From: an uncultured Steroidobacter sp.
Lineage (GTDB): Bacteria > Pseudomonadota > Gammaproteobacteria > Steroidobacterales > Steroidobacteraceae
DNA: 64,000 nt
Direction: 5' to 3'
Assembly (NCBI GenBank): GCA_937864115.1
Contig: CALMII010000005.1
Span: 62,001 to 126,000, forward strand
Shown: positions 25,811 to 34,678 of the stretch, in pieces
Numbering within the stretch: position 1 is the first letter of the stretch
How the letters are laid out: each line of letters begins with the position of its first letter
Translations under genes and position numbers: made by a program
Notes under the pieces: generated by a model
Database searches by the model: none
Seen by the model: the letters and a program-made list of their open reading frames with translations, nothing else
Told to the model about the DNA's origin: nothing

Positions 25811-27289
25811 ATGGGCATGCAGAACAGCGTCCACATCCTTTGGCGATCCGCACTCGCGGCAGCGTCGATCGCACTCGCCGGCTGCGGTGGCAGCGGCGGC
25901 GGCGACGACACACCACCACCGCCGCCGCCACCTCCGCCGCCGACGGTGTCGCTCACGGCACCCGCAGCCGGTGCAGTCAACAGGACAGTGGCGCTGTCGG
26001 CGAACGCGAGCGCGACTGCGGGCGTGACCCGAGTCGAATTCCTCGTCGACGGCAGCATGATCGCGAGCGACACGAGCGCGCCCTACTCCGCCGACTGGGA
26101 TACGTCCACGGTCGCCGACGGTTCGCATTCGCTCACCGCACGCGTGATCGATGCGAACAATGCGAACGCCACCTCGACCGCCGTTGCCGTGACGGTGACG
26201 AACTCGCCCAGCGTCGACGTATCGCTGAGCGCAGCCGAAGTCTTTCCGCGAACCGGCTCCACTGCCACGGGCGAAGGTCAGCTCACGTTCAATCTCGTGA
26301 CCGGCGCAGTGAGCGGCGGAGTCACGTTGACCGGCATCACTGCGACGCTCGCGCACATTCACGGCGGCATCGCCGGCACCAATGGACCGGTACTCGTCGA
26401 TTTCCTGCCGGGCGCCGCCGATCCGAATCGCTGGGAGGTCGAAGCCGGCGATACCCTGACGGCCGAACAAGTCGACGCGCTGCTCGCCGGACAGCTCTAT
26501 GTGAATGTGCATTCCGCGGCGCATCCGGGCGGCGAGATCCGCGGCCAGATCAAGCCGTCGGGCATTTCCGTCGCCGTCGCCGGACTCAGCGGCAGCAACG
26601 TCGTGCCGCCCGTGACCAATACGGCCGACGGGTTCGCGGCCATGACCGTGGACGCAGCCGCAAACACCGCGACGGTGCATGTGCAGACTGCGGGTGTGGA
26701 CGATGCCACCGAAGCTCACGTGCACAACGCACCGGCCGGCGAGAATGCGTCGGCACCCTTGCTGACGTTGATGAAGGATTCCGCAGCGGCTTCGCACTGG
26801 TCGCTCGAACAGCAGAGCATCACCGCCGCCGATCGCGAGGCACTCGCCAACGACCGTCTGTATGTCGACGTGCACACGCCAGGCGCAGTGAATGGTGCGT
26901 TGCGAGGCCAGCTGTCGCTGAGCGGCGAGGCGCCGCCTCCGCCACCGCCACCGCCGCCACCGACCGTGACGCTGGCGCAACTGCAGAGCACGATCTTCAC
27001 GCCGGTCTGTTCGGGCTGTCACACCGGCGGCGGCGCGGCATTGCCTTCGTCGATGAATCTCTCGAACGCCGCCGCCTCGTACGCGGCACTTGTAGGTGTC
27101 GCAAGTACAGAGCAGCCCGGCGTGCAGCGCGTCAGCGCAAGCAATCCGGACGCAAGCTACCTGGTGCGCAAACTGGAAGGCACACCCGGCATCACCGGCG
27201 ATCGCATGCCGCTGGGAGGCGCGCCGCTCAGCGCCGCCTTGATTGCAGACGTCCGCGCGTGGATCGCCGCAGGTGCACTGAACAACTGA
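25811..27289 (+). CDS. CHRD-domain lipoprotein with a C-terminal cytochrome c domain
   Basis: A 492-residue lipoprotein. The N-terminus has lipobox LAGC and a Gly/Pro-rich linker with ten prolines. An Ig-like domain (about 50-130, VSLTAPAAGAVNRTVALSAN) is followed by two CHRD domains (about 135-255 and 255-375; LAHIHGGIAGTNGPV, LYVNVHSAAHPGGEIRGQI, LYVDVHTPGAVNGALRGQL). A second polyproline linker leads to a CxxCH domain with CSGCHTGG, SNPDASYLVRKLEGT and DRMPLGGAPLS. AAGGGAG precedes ATG 25811. Translating both proline runs would benefit from EF-P. It is divergent from the cytochrome lipoprotein gene, suggesting common control. Confidence 0.88.
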   Translation: MGMQNSVHILWRSALAAASIALAGCGGSGGGDDTPPPPPPPPPPTVSLTAPAAGAVNRTVALSANASATAGVTRVEFLVDGSMIASDTSAPYSADWDTSTVADGSHSLTARVIDANNANATSTAVAVTVTNSPSVDVSLSAAEVFPRTGSTATGEGQLTFNLVTGAVSGGVTLTGITATLAHIHGGIAGTNGPVLVDFLPGAADPNRWEVEAGDTLTAEQVDALLAGQLYVNVHSAAHPGGEIRGQIKPSGISVAVAGLSGSNVVPPVTNTADGFAAMTVDAAANTATVHVQTAGVDDATEAHVHNAPAGENASAPLLTLMKDSAAASHWSLEQQSITAADREALANDRLYVDVHTPGAVNGALRGQLSLSGEAPPPPPPPPPPTVTLAQLQSTIFTPVCSGCHTGGGAALPSSMNLSNAAASYAALVGVASTEQPGVQRVSASNPDASYLVRKLEGTPGITGDRMPLGGAPLSAALIADVRAWIAAGALNN

Positions 27290-27401
27290 TCGTCATTCGA
27301 TCCCGCGTTCTCATCGGCCGGTTCTCATCGGGCCATCGAAGCGCGTATGCTGCCCGCACCGAGAATGCTCTCGGACGAGCAGCGCGCGCCGACGGCCCGG
27401 A

Positions 27402-28175
27402 ATGAGCACGTGCATTTCCAACGGCAGATGGAACGACTCGCGATCGTCGCGGACGTGGGCGCTGTGCGCTTTCTGCTTTGCGAACTTTGCGACCCTCGCC
27501 GAGGCGCGCGCGGAAATCGACTGGAGCGGTTCGCTGGCATTGACCAGCGACTACCTGCAGCAGGGACTGTCGCAGACGCGCGGCGAACCGGCGTTGCAAG
27601 GCGGTATGCGAGCTGCGTTCGACGAACGCTGGACCGTCGGCACCTGGGCGTCGAGCATCGATCGCTATGCCGGTTCGGACGACACGCTCGAGATCGATCT
27701 GTACGTCGCGCGGGCCTGGCGAATCGCACCCGAATGGATCGCCTCGCTGACGGCGACGCATTATTTCTATCCCGGCGATGACCGCTACGTCAGCTACGAC
27801 TACGACGAACTCACCGCTTCGCTGGGCTACCGCTCGATGCTGTTCGCGACCGTGGCCTGGGCTCCGGACTACACCGACTTCAGCTATCGCGGCGTCGCGA
27901 CCGACCGGTCGGCCCTGTCGTACGAACTGAGCGCACACCAGCCCATCGTGGGCCGCTGGTCCGGCACGGCCGGCGTGGGCTATCGCGATCTCAGCGACCT
28001 GTTCGACGAACGCTACTGGTACGGTCACGCCGGCCTCATCCTGGCGGCGAAGCATTTCACCCTGCATCTCACGTACACCTACGTCGATGCCGCTGCGCGG
28101 CAGCTCTTCGGCCGCGAGCGCGCCGACATCGCCTGGTCCGGAACGGTGATCTGGAGATTCGGCGCCGGCGATTGA
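27402..28175 (+). CDS. TorF-family putative porin
   Basis: About 257 residues, with a signal-like segment (TWALCAFCFANFATLAEARA) and then beta-rich sequence beginning GSLALTSDYLQQGLSQTRGE, the hallmark opening of the TorF/Gcw_chp outer-membrane family. It continues with DLYVARAWRIAP, YDELTASLGYRSM and GTAGVGYRDLSD and ends WRFGAGD. The exact start is uncertain because the first 20 residues are polar. The sigma-factor gene begins 31 bases later, so TorF could be the first gene or a target of that operon. Confidence 0.8.
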   Translation: MSTCISNGRWNDSRSSRTWALCAFCFANFATLAEARAEIDWSGSLALTSDYLQQGLSQTRGEPALQGGMRAAFDERWTVGTWASSIDRYAGSDDTLEIDLYVARAWRIAPEWIASLTATHYFYPGDDRYVSYDYDELTASLGYRSMLFATVAWAPDYTDFSYRGVATDRSALSYELSAHQPIVGRWSGTAGVGYRDLSDLFDERYWYGHAGLILAAKHFTLHLTYTYVDAAARQLFGRERADIAWSGTVIWRFGAGD

Positions 28176-28206
28176 ACCGGAGGGCCCGCCGAGGGTACTC
28201 ACCAGC

Positions 28207-28809
28207 GTGATGACGCATGCCCGCACCGATCCGAGTTCCAAGGCGACGCCTTTCGCCCGGCCCGCCGGACCCGGCAACAACGACGCCGAACTGGAACTCA
28301 TCCGCCGCATCCGGCTGCGCGACCGCATCGCCCTGCGCGAACTGTACGTGCTGTATCACCGCCGGCTGTCGCGGTTCCTGATGCGACTGACGCAGCGACA
28401 GGACGTCACCGAGGAAATCATCAACGATACGCTGCTGGCCGTGTGGAACACGGCGGCGCAATTCCGCGGCGACTCGCGCGTCTCCACCTGGATCGTCGGC
28501 ATCGCCTACCGGCGCGGACTGAAGAGCCTGCGGCGACGCTCGTTCGAACTGGTCGAACTGGGAGCCGGCGACGATCTCGCGGGCGCCGATGAACTGCAGG
28601 CATGCGAAACGCGCGAGTGGATCGAGGGCGCCCTGGTCACGCTGCCCATCGAGCAGCGCCTGTGCCTGGAGCTGGCCTATGTGCTCGGCCATTCCTGCGA
28701 GGAGATCGCGGCCATCACGAACTGTTCGGTCAACACCGTCAAGACGCGGCTGTTCCATGCGCGACGCAAGCTGTCTGCGCTGCTGCCGCGGCTGGCCGGA
28801 ATTCCCTGA
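28207..28809 (+). CDS. ECF-type RNA polymerase sigma factor
   Basis: A 200-residue sigma-70 factor. Region 2 (about 35-100) contains RDRIALRELYVLYHRRLSRF, EEIINDTLLAVWNTAAQF and DSRVSTWIVGIAYRRGL. Region 4 (about 135-190) contains LPIEQRLCLELAYVLGHSCE and AITNCSVNTVKTRLFHARRK. The start is GTG 28207, or the ATG directly after it, with GAGGG upstream. It is the first gene of a sigma/anti-sigma/protease unit. Confidence 0.93.
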   Translation: MMTHARTDPSSKATPFARPAGPGNNDAELELIRRIRLRDRIALRELYVLYHRRLSRFLMRLTQRQDVTEEIINDTLLAVWNTAAQFRGDSRVSTWIVGIAYRRGLKSLRRRSFELVELGAGDDLAGADELQACETREWIEGALVTLPIEQRLCLELAYVLGHSCEEIAAITNCSVNTVKTRLFHARRKLSALLPRLAGIP

Positions 28810-28826
28810 GGCAGGCGAAGATCCGC

Positions 28827-29441
28827 ATGCGCGCACCGCACTTCAATCACGAGCGATGCTGGGAACTGATCCCATGGGTCGTGAACGGGCGCGCGAGCGA
28901 ACCGGAACAGCGCGACGTACTGGCCCACGCCGCAGACTGCAGCGAATGCCGCGAAGAGCTGGCGCGGCACCATGCGCTGCACAGCCAGATGCGTGGCGAC
29001 GAGGACGTGATCGCGGCGCCGAATGCCTCGTGGCAGAAGCTGCTGGCCCGCATCGATGCGCAACCGGCCGACAGCGCGGCGCCTCGTCGCATCGAACGGC
29101 CCTGGCTGATCGCCGCACTCTGGCTGCAGCTCGTCGCGATCGCCGTGCTTGCCGGTGCGCTGTTCCGCTCGGCCGAGCAGCCCGCCTATACCACGCTCGC
29201 CACGACGCAGCCGTCCGATCGACGCGCGGCGGTCCGCGCGGTCTTCGCACCGGGCGCGACACTGGACGAGATCAACCAGCTGCTGCGGCAGGTCGGGTGC
29301 GACATCGTCGCCGGTCCCAGCGAAGCCGGCGTCTACACGCTCGCGGCCACGGACGGCGACGACGTGCCCGGCATCATCGCCACGCTGCGCAAACATCCCG
29401 AGGTGCTATTCGCGGAGCGCAGTCAGACGGCCTCGCCGTGA
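28827..29441 (+). CDS. Zinc-finger anti-sigma factor with a subtilase-prodomain-like periplasmic part
   Basis: A 204-residue protein. The N-terminal zf-HC2/ZAS domain carries HAADCSEC (His about 34, Cys 38 and 41), which binds the cognate sigma factor. One membrane helix lies at about 93-113 (WLIAALWLQLVAIAVLAGAL). The periplasmic C-terminus (about 130-200) reads VFAPGATLDEINQLLRQVG, then GPSEAGVYTL and LRKHPEVLFAE. This resembles the inhibitory prodomain of fervidolysin/thermitase-type subtilases. The gene overlaps the S8 protease gene by GTGA. The layout suggests that the protease or its prodomain controls release of the sigma factor, which is inference. Confidence 0.85.
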   Translation: MRAPHFNHERCWELIPWVVNGRASEPEQRDVLAHAADCSECREELARHHALHSQMRGDEDVIAAPNASWQKLLARIDAQPADSAAPRRIERPWLIAALWLQLVAIAVLAGALFRSAEQPAYTTLATTQPSDRRAAVRAVFAPGATLDEINQLLRQVGCDIVAGPSEAGVYTLAATDGDDVPGIIATLRKHPEVLFAERSQTASP

Positions 29442-30709
29442 AGCCCCTGACCACACTCATGGTCCTGCTCGCGCTCGCGGGATGTGCGCCGCTTTCGCGC
29501 GACACCGGCGACGAAGAACTGCTGCGCACGCATCCCGAGCGCTTCGTGCTCATCACCCTGAACAACGCCGAGGGCGAGCCCGCGGCGCGCGCGGGTTCGT
29601 CGCCGCGCGAGTATGGTCCGGCCATGCAGTACGGCGTCGCGTCCGGCACCCGCATCACGGCACGCGAAATTGCTGCGTTCTATCGGCTGAAGCCGGTGCG
29701 CGAATGGCCGATCACGCAGCTGCGCGTGCATTGCATCGTGTACCGGATGGATGCCGGCGAATCGCAGTCCGATCTGCTGCGACGGTTGCGCAGCGATGCG
29801 CGGGTCGAATCCGCGCAGCCATTGAATTCGTTCGTCACGCTCGGAAGCGTCTACAACGATCCCTACGCCGGCCTGCAGCGCAGCCTCGATGCGATGGGCG
29901 TGCCGCAGGCGCATGCACTGTCGCGCGGCAAGGGCGTGAGCATCGCGGTGATCGATACGCCCGTCGACGTCGCACATCCGGATCTGGCAGACAGTCGCAT
30001 CGACGTGCGCAGTTTCATCGGCCAGCGCGCGAACGCCTCGGCGCATGGCACGGCGGTCACGGGAATCATCGCCGCCACGGGCGGCAACGGCCTCGGAATC
30101 GTCGGCATCGCGCCCGAGGCGCAGATCCATTCGCTGGCGGCGTGCTGGTCCCAGTCCGCCGATCCGGCTCGCGCCGCATGCAACAGCTTTACGCTCGCCG
30201 CCGCCCTGGCGACCGCCATCGATCTCAAGGCCGACATCGTGAACCTGAGTCTCGGCGGACCGAGCGATCCGCTGCTGCGCCGGCTCGTCGAATACGGACT
30301 GGCCCGCCGCATGATCTTCGTCGCGGCACTGCCGCGCCAGGGCGCGGCGGTCGGATTTCCTTCGGAGATTCCCGGCGTCGTGGTGGTCGATGCCGTCGGA
30401 CACGAGCGCACGGCGCACGATGTGCTGCTCGCGCCGGGCACCGACGTGCTGACCCTGGTGCCGAACGACGGCTACGATTTCGTGTCCGGCAGTTCGATGG
30501 CCGCGGCGAATGTGTCAGGCGGCATCGCGCTGCTGCTGTCGCATCGATTGAAAGCCAATGAAGTTCGCGATGCGCTGGTGCAGACGATGTCGCGCGGCGA
30601 CGGCATCAATGTCTGTCTCGCGCTCGCCGGTCAGCAGACGCAGCAATGCGAACCTGATGCATCGCGGGCCGCACAACGTGCGGCATCGGACATCCGTAGC
30701 GGTTCGTGA
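29438..30709 (+). CDS. S8 family serine protease lipoprotein
   Basis: A 423-residue subtilase starting at GTG 29438, coupled to the anti-sigma gene. Lipobox LAGC gives Cys about 16. A prodomain-like segment precedes the catalytic domain (VHCIVYRMDAGESQSDLL, then DARVESAQPL). The triad candidates are Asp about 173 (AVIDTPVDVAHPDL), His about 203 (AHGTAVTGIIAA) and Ser about 353 (SGSSMAAANVSGG). The usual AAGNxG oxyanion-hole segment reads VAALPRQGAAVGF, so the oxyanion Asn is not seen. The Pro of SMAAPHVAG is also replaced. Activity may be low or altered. The protein is anchored in the envelope. Confidence 0.88.
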   Translation: MKPLTTLMVLLALAGCAPLSRDTGDEELLRTHPERFVLITLNNAEGEPAARAGSSPREYGPAMQYGVASGTRITAREIAAFYRLKPVREWPITQLRVHCIVYRMDAGESQSDLLRRLRSDARVESAQPLNSFVTLGSVYNDPYAGLQRSLDAMGVPQAHALSRGKGVSIAVIDTPVDVAHPDLADSRIDVRSFIGQRANASAHGTAVTGIIAATGGNGLGIVGIAPEAQIHSLAACWSQSADPARAACNSFTLAAALATAIDLKADIVNLSLGGPSDPLLRRLVEYGLARRMIFVAALPRQGAAVGFPSEIPGVVVVDAVGHERTAHDVLLAPGTDVLTLVPNDGYDFVSGSSMAAANVSGGIALLLSHRLKANEVRDALVQTMSRGDGINVCLALAGQQTQQCEPDASRAAQRAASDIRSGS

Positions 30710-30723
30710 GCCTCGGCGCGTCT

Positions 30724-32421
30724 TCAGAATTCCTGCCAGGTCGAATCGTCGCCGCTCGCTTTCCTGAACTGCGGCGCGGGCGCCGTCGGCGGCCTGCGTA
30801 CGCTGCGGCGCGCAGTCGCGGTGCGAACCGCGCCGCGCACGACGGGCTGCGACTCTTCCGCGACCGGCATCGCCTGCGGTGAACCTTCGATCCGGAAGAA
30901 CGCCACCAGCCGCAGCAGTTCCTGCGCCTGCTGCTGCATCGACTTCGCAGCGGCGGCCGACTCTTCGACCAGCGCGGCATTCTGCTGGGTGGCGTGATCC
31001 ATGTTGGTCACGGCGAGATTGATCTGATCGATGCCCGAGGACTGCTCGGACGTCGCGGCCGTCATCTCGCCCACGATGTCGGTCACGCGCTTCACGCCCG
31101 TCACGATGCTGGTCAGCGTCTCGCCCGACGCTCCCACCAGTGCGGCGCCCGCTTCGACCTTCTCGACCGAGTCGCCGATGAGATCCTTGATCTCCTTCGC
31201 GGCGCTGGCGCTGCGTTGCGCGAGGTTGCGCACCTCGGAGGCGACCACGGCGAAGCCACGACCCTGTTCGCCGGCGCGCGCCGCTTCGACCGCCGCGTTG
31301 AGCGCCAGCAGGTTGGTCTGGAACGCGATCTCGTCGATCACGCTGATGATGTCCTCGATGCGCTTGCTGGACGAAGTGATCTCCTGCATCGCCGCGACCG
31401 CCTTCCTGACGACCTGGCCGCCCTGGTCCGCCTGCGAGCGCGTGCTGGTGGCGATCTGGTTCGCCTGCTGCGCGTTGTCGGCATTCTGTTTCACGGTCGA
31501 GGTCATCTCCTCCATGCTCGCCGCCGTCTCTTCGAGCGCGGCCGCCTGTTCCTGCGTGCGCTGGCTGAGATCGTCGCTGCCCTGCGAGAGCTGCGCAGCC
31601 GCGCGGTCCACCGTGACGGCGCTCTGCCGCACGTGCCCGACGGTCTCCACCAGCTTTTCGTCCATGCTCTTGAGCGCATGCAGCAGACGACTGATCTCGT
31701 CGTCGCCGCGCACGTCGAGCCGCTGACCGAGTTCGCCGCGGCTGACGCGCAGCGCCACGTCTTCGGCCTGCATCAGGCCACGCGATACGTGTCGCGCCAG
31801 CAGCCAGGCGGACCACACGGCGATCGCGAGCGCCAGCAGGAAGCTGCCCAGCATGACGGTGCGGTTCGAACCGGCTTCCTTGCGTGCAGCCTCGATGACT
31901 CTGCCTGCCGCCGTGATACGCAGCCCGATGAGCCGCTGGGTCGTCTCGTCCATGCGGTCGATGACGGGTTCGATGCTGCCGATGCGCACCTTGGTCGCGG
32001 CGTCGTAGTTCTGCGCGAGCAGCGCTTCGATTTCCTGCTTGCCGGCATCGACGATCGAACCGCGCTGCTCCTTGATCTGCTCCGAGAGCTGACGCTCTTC
32101 CGAGGACAGATCGACCTTCTCGAACTGCTCCATCAGTTCATTGATACGCGCGCGATTGGCCTTGACGCCCCCGTAGTTCTGTTGCGTGAAGGCGGTGTCG
32201 CGGTGCACATAGCCTTCCAGCCGGTACTGCTGGCTCTGCAGCGAGCGCTGGAAGATCTCGCCTGCGTGCGCGATCGGCACCAGGTTCTCCGTGTAGAGCG
32301 ATTCCATCCGTTCCGACGAACTGTTGAAGGCGCGCAGACCGACGCCGCAGACGACGACGAGCGCCACGACCAGGATGCCGAGGTTGAGATAGAGCCGCGC
32401 CTTGATGCTGAGTCCGGACAT
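30724..32421 (-). CDS. Methyl-accepting chemotaxis protein
   Basis: A 565-residue MCP. It has TM1 at about 10-30 ([16 protein letters not shown]), a four-helix-bundle periplasmic domain, TM2 at about 190-210 ([19 protein letters not shown]), HAMP to about 265, and the signalling domain with hairpin tip [20 protein letters not shown]. It ends GDDSTWQEF, a C-terminal aromatic pentapeptide tail like the CheR/CheB tether of E. coli Tar (NWETF). ATG 32421 has GGCGGGA upstream; the frame extends to 32493 without purpose. It is about 22 kb from the che cluster and is a paralogue of the two MCPs there. Confidence 0.95.
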   Translation of the reverse strand: MSGLSIKARLYLNLGILVVALVVVCGVGLRAFNSSSERMESLYTENLVPIAHAGEIFQRSLQSQQYRLEGYVHRDTAFTQQNYGGVKANRARINELMEQFEKVDLSSEERQLSEQIKEQRGSIVDAGKQEIEALLAQNYDAATKVRIGSIEPVIDRMDETTQRLIGLRITAAGRVIEAARKEAGSNRTVMLGSFLLALAIAVWSAWLLARHVSRGLMQAEDVALRVSRGELGQRLDVRGDDEISRLLHALKSMDEKLVETVGHVRQSAVTVDRAAAQLSQGSDDLSQRTQEQAAALEETAASMEEMTSTVKQNADNAQQANQIATSTRSQADQGGQVVRKAVAAMQEITSSSKRIEDIISVIDEIAFQTNLLALNAAVEAARAGEQGRGFAVVASEVRNLAQRSASAAKEIKDLIGDSVEKVEAGAALVGASGETLTSIVTGVKRVTDIVGEMTAATSEQSSGIDQINLAVTNMDHATQQNAALVEESAAAAKSMQQQAQELLRLVAFFRIEGSPQAMPVAEESQPVVRGAVRTATARRSVRRPPTAPAPQFRKASGDDSTWQEF

Positions 32422-32588
32422 GATGAATTCCCGCCTTTGAACAACTTCACGTATCGGCCGGACGACCGCGGGCTTGCATGTGGACGATGGCATTTCAGGG
32501 AATCACGTAGGATTTGCCGGGTCGCTGCGGATGGACACTCAGCCAAACCCCTACCCGTCCCGGACAAATTCGCGTACGTTGCGCCGCA

Positions 32589-33470
32589 ATGCGTTTCGAC
32601 CTGACCGACCTGAAGCTGTTTCTGCACGTCGTCGAAGCCGGCAGCATCACTGCCGGCGCCGACCGCATGCACCTCGCCGTGGCCGCGGCCAGCACCCGCA
32701 TCCGCAACATGGAGCTCGAACTGGGGACGCCGCTGCTCAACCGCGAGCGGCAGGGCGTGCATCCCACGCCCGCCGGTCGCACGCTGGTGCATCACGCCCG
32801 TCTGCTGCTGCAGCAGGCCGAACGCATGCGCGGCGATCTGGGCGAATACGCCGGCGGACTCAAGGGCCACATCCGGCTGCAGTCGAACACCAATGCGCTC
32901 ACGGAGTTCCTGCCCGAACCGCTGAGCAACTTCCTGGCGTCGCATCCGCAGGTGAACATCGATCTGGAAGAACGACTGAGCGATGAAATCGTCGCCGCCG
33001 TCGCCGACGGCAAGGCGGACATCGGCATCGTGGCGGGCACCGAAGACGTGACGGGACTCGAAGTGTTTCCCTTCCGCGTCGACCGCTTCGTCCTGGTCAC
33101 GCCGAAGTCGCATCCGCTCGCGAAGGAAAAGCGCATCACCTTCGCCGATGCACTCGACTACGACTTCGTCGGCCTCGACCGCGCGAGTTCCCTGCAGCGA
33201 TTCCTTTCCGACAAGGCCGATCGCATCGGCCGGCGACTCAAGCTGCGCGTGCAGTTGCGCAGCTTCGATGCCGTGTGTCGCCTGGTCGACTGCAACGTCG
33301 GCATCGGCGTCGTGCCGCAGACCACGGTCGAGCGCAACGCCCACATGAAACTGCGCCGCATCGAACTCACCGACGACTGGGCCATCCGGCGCCTGACGAT
33401 CTGCGTACGCCGCCTCAAGGATCTGCCGACGTATGCGCAGGAGCTGGTGCGCGATCTGCAGGTGTCTTAG
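32589..33470 (+). CDS. LysR family transcriptional regulator
   Basis: A 293-residue regulator. The N-terminal winged helix (about 1-60) reads LTDLKLFLHVVEAGSITAGA and continues with AAASTRIRNMELELGTPLLN. The effector-binding domain (about 90-293) contains IRLQSNTNALTEFLPEPL, VADGKADIGIVAGTEDVTG and VCRLVDCNVGIGVVPQTT. It is divergent from the MCP gene. LysR proteins often control a divergent neighbour, but no target is certain here. ATG 32589 has no clear ribosome site, but the HTH begins immediately after it. Confidence 0.93.
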   Translation: MRFDLTDLKLFLHVVEAGSITAGADRMHLAVAAASTRIRNMELELGTPLLNRERQGVHPTPAGRTLVHHARLLLQQAERMRGDLGEYAGGLKGHIRLQSNTNALTEFLPEPLSNFLASHPQVNIDLEERLSDEIVAAVADGKADIGIVAGTEDVTGLEVFPFRVDRFVLVTPKSHPLAKEKRITFADALDYDFVGLDRASSLQRFLSDKADRIGRRLKLRVQLRSFDAVCRLVDCNVGIGVVPQTTVERNAHMKLRRIELTDDWAIRRLTICVRRLKDLPTYAQELVRDLQVS

Positions 33471-33479
33471 TAAGAAGAA

Positions 33480-33524
33480 GATTTCACACGGAGGGCACGG
33501 GGTTCGGAACAGGAATTTCTCTTC
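33480..33524. repeat. Shortened family E element after the LysR gene
   Basis: GATTTCACACGGAG followed by GGCACGGGGTTCGGAACAGG matches two separated parts of the long family E hairpin at 43154-43357, with the middle missing. It is a solo, internally deleted copy. It directly abuts a cluster of family A repeats. Confidence 0.7.
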
Positions 33525-33658
33525 CTGTGGGGCCGGCTTCAGCCGGCCTGGCTGCTTGTGGGGCCGGCTTCAGCCGGCCTGGCTGCTGAGGCACGCGCTA
33601 CCGTTCGATGACGCCGCCGCTTCCACGGCCGGCTGAAGCCGGCCCCACAGGAAGAGGA
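33524..33658. repeat. Three family A palindromes (two direct, one inverted)
   Basis: Two copies of CTGTGGGG/TTGTGGGG plus GGCCGGCTTCAGCCGGCC follow each other as direct repeats, separated by TGGCTGC. A third copy lies in the opposite orientation and ends CCCCACAGG. The cluster fills the space between the convergent LysR and DMT-permease genes and could form a long hairpin. Confidence 0.88.
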
Positions 33659-33674
33659 AGACCTCCTCCGCGGC

Positions 33675-34583
33675 TCACGCCTCTTGAGCCACCGGACGCT
33701 GTGCGCGTTCTGCACCGGTGATCCACACGCCGGCAATGACGATCAGGCCACCGATGATGGCGCGCAGCGAGATGGGATCGCCGAGAACGACGATGCCGCT
33801 GGCAACGCCGACGACCGGAATGAGATTGGCAAAAACACCGGCCTGACTGGCATCGATGTCCTGCAGCGCCAGGTTGTAAAGCATGTAGGCGATGCCCGAT
33901 GCACCTGCGCCCAGCAGGACGACTTCGATCCACTCGATGCCGCTCAGTACCGGCAATGACCGGCCATGCAACTCGATCACCGCGCACGGCAACAGGAAAA
34001 GCGCTCCCGCCCCGATCACGCCGGCCGTAAGAATCATCGCATCGACGTGCGCGCAGCGTTTCGCGTACGAGGTGTAGATGCCCCACGCGATCACGCTGGC
34101 AAACACCAGCAGGTTGCCGAGCACCGGCGCCGATGCCGAGTGATCCGTCGGACTGCCCGAAAAGATCACGAGCACGCCGGCCACCGACAGTGCGATGCCG
34201 ACGAGGCGCGAACGGGTCGCCGGCTCGCCGAGCCAGAGCATGGCGACCAGCGCGGTCATGGCCGGAATCGAACTCTGCACCAGCGCGCCCTGAGATGCGG
34301 ACGTATGAAAGAGTCCGAAGTTGAACACGCCGTAGTAGAACGCGACGCCGATGGCGCCCATCGTCAGCATGTCGCGCCACGGCAAGGACGGACGCGGTTC
34401 GGCCTGACGTTGCCGCCGGCGAACGGCGAACGGCAGCAGCACCATGAAGCCGATCGCGACACGCACGAATGCCAGCGTCAGCGGCGGCAGGGTGTCGATC
34501 ACGTCCTTGGTCATCACGAAGACGCTGCCCCACAGCGTCATGACACCGATGAGAATGAGGATGGCGCGCCAGCGTCTGTTCAT
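33675..34583 (-). CDS. EamA/DMT family transporter
   Basis: A 302-residue inner-membrane protein with about ten hydrophobic segments in two EamA repeats. The first starts ILIGVMTLWGSVFVMTKDVI. The second contains VFASVIAWGIYTSYAKRCA and a typical end IIGGLIVIAGVWITG. The charged motif between repeats (GEPATRSRLVGIALSVAGVL) is family-like. Such permeases export metabolites or amino acids; the substrate is unknown. The gene is divergent from the amidohydrolase, with 95 bases between them. Confidence 0.92.
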   Translation of the reverse strand: MNRRWRAILILIGVMTLWGSVFVMTKDVIDTLPPLTLAFVRVAIGFMVLLPFAVRRRQRQAEPRPSLPWRDMLTMGAIGVAFYYGVFNFGLFHTSASQGALVQSSIPAMTALVAMLWLGEPATRSRLVGIALSVAGVLVIFSGSPTDHSASAPVLGNLLVFASVIAWGIYTSYAKRCAHVDAMILTAGVIGAGALFLLPCAVIELHGRSLPVLSGIEWIEVVLLGAGASGIAYMLYNLALQDIDASQAGVFANLIPVVGVASGIVVLGDPISLRAIIGGLIVIAGVWITGAERAQRPVAQEA

Positions 34584-34678
34584 TGTGCGTTGTACTGTGG
34601 CTGGAAGGCGGATCGGGGAATGGGCTATTTTGTCCCAGCAGCGCGCGACAAGACAGTGACTTTCGACAGGAACGACGC

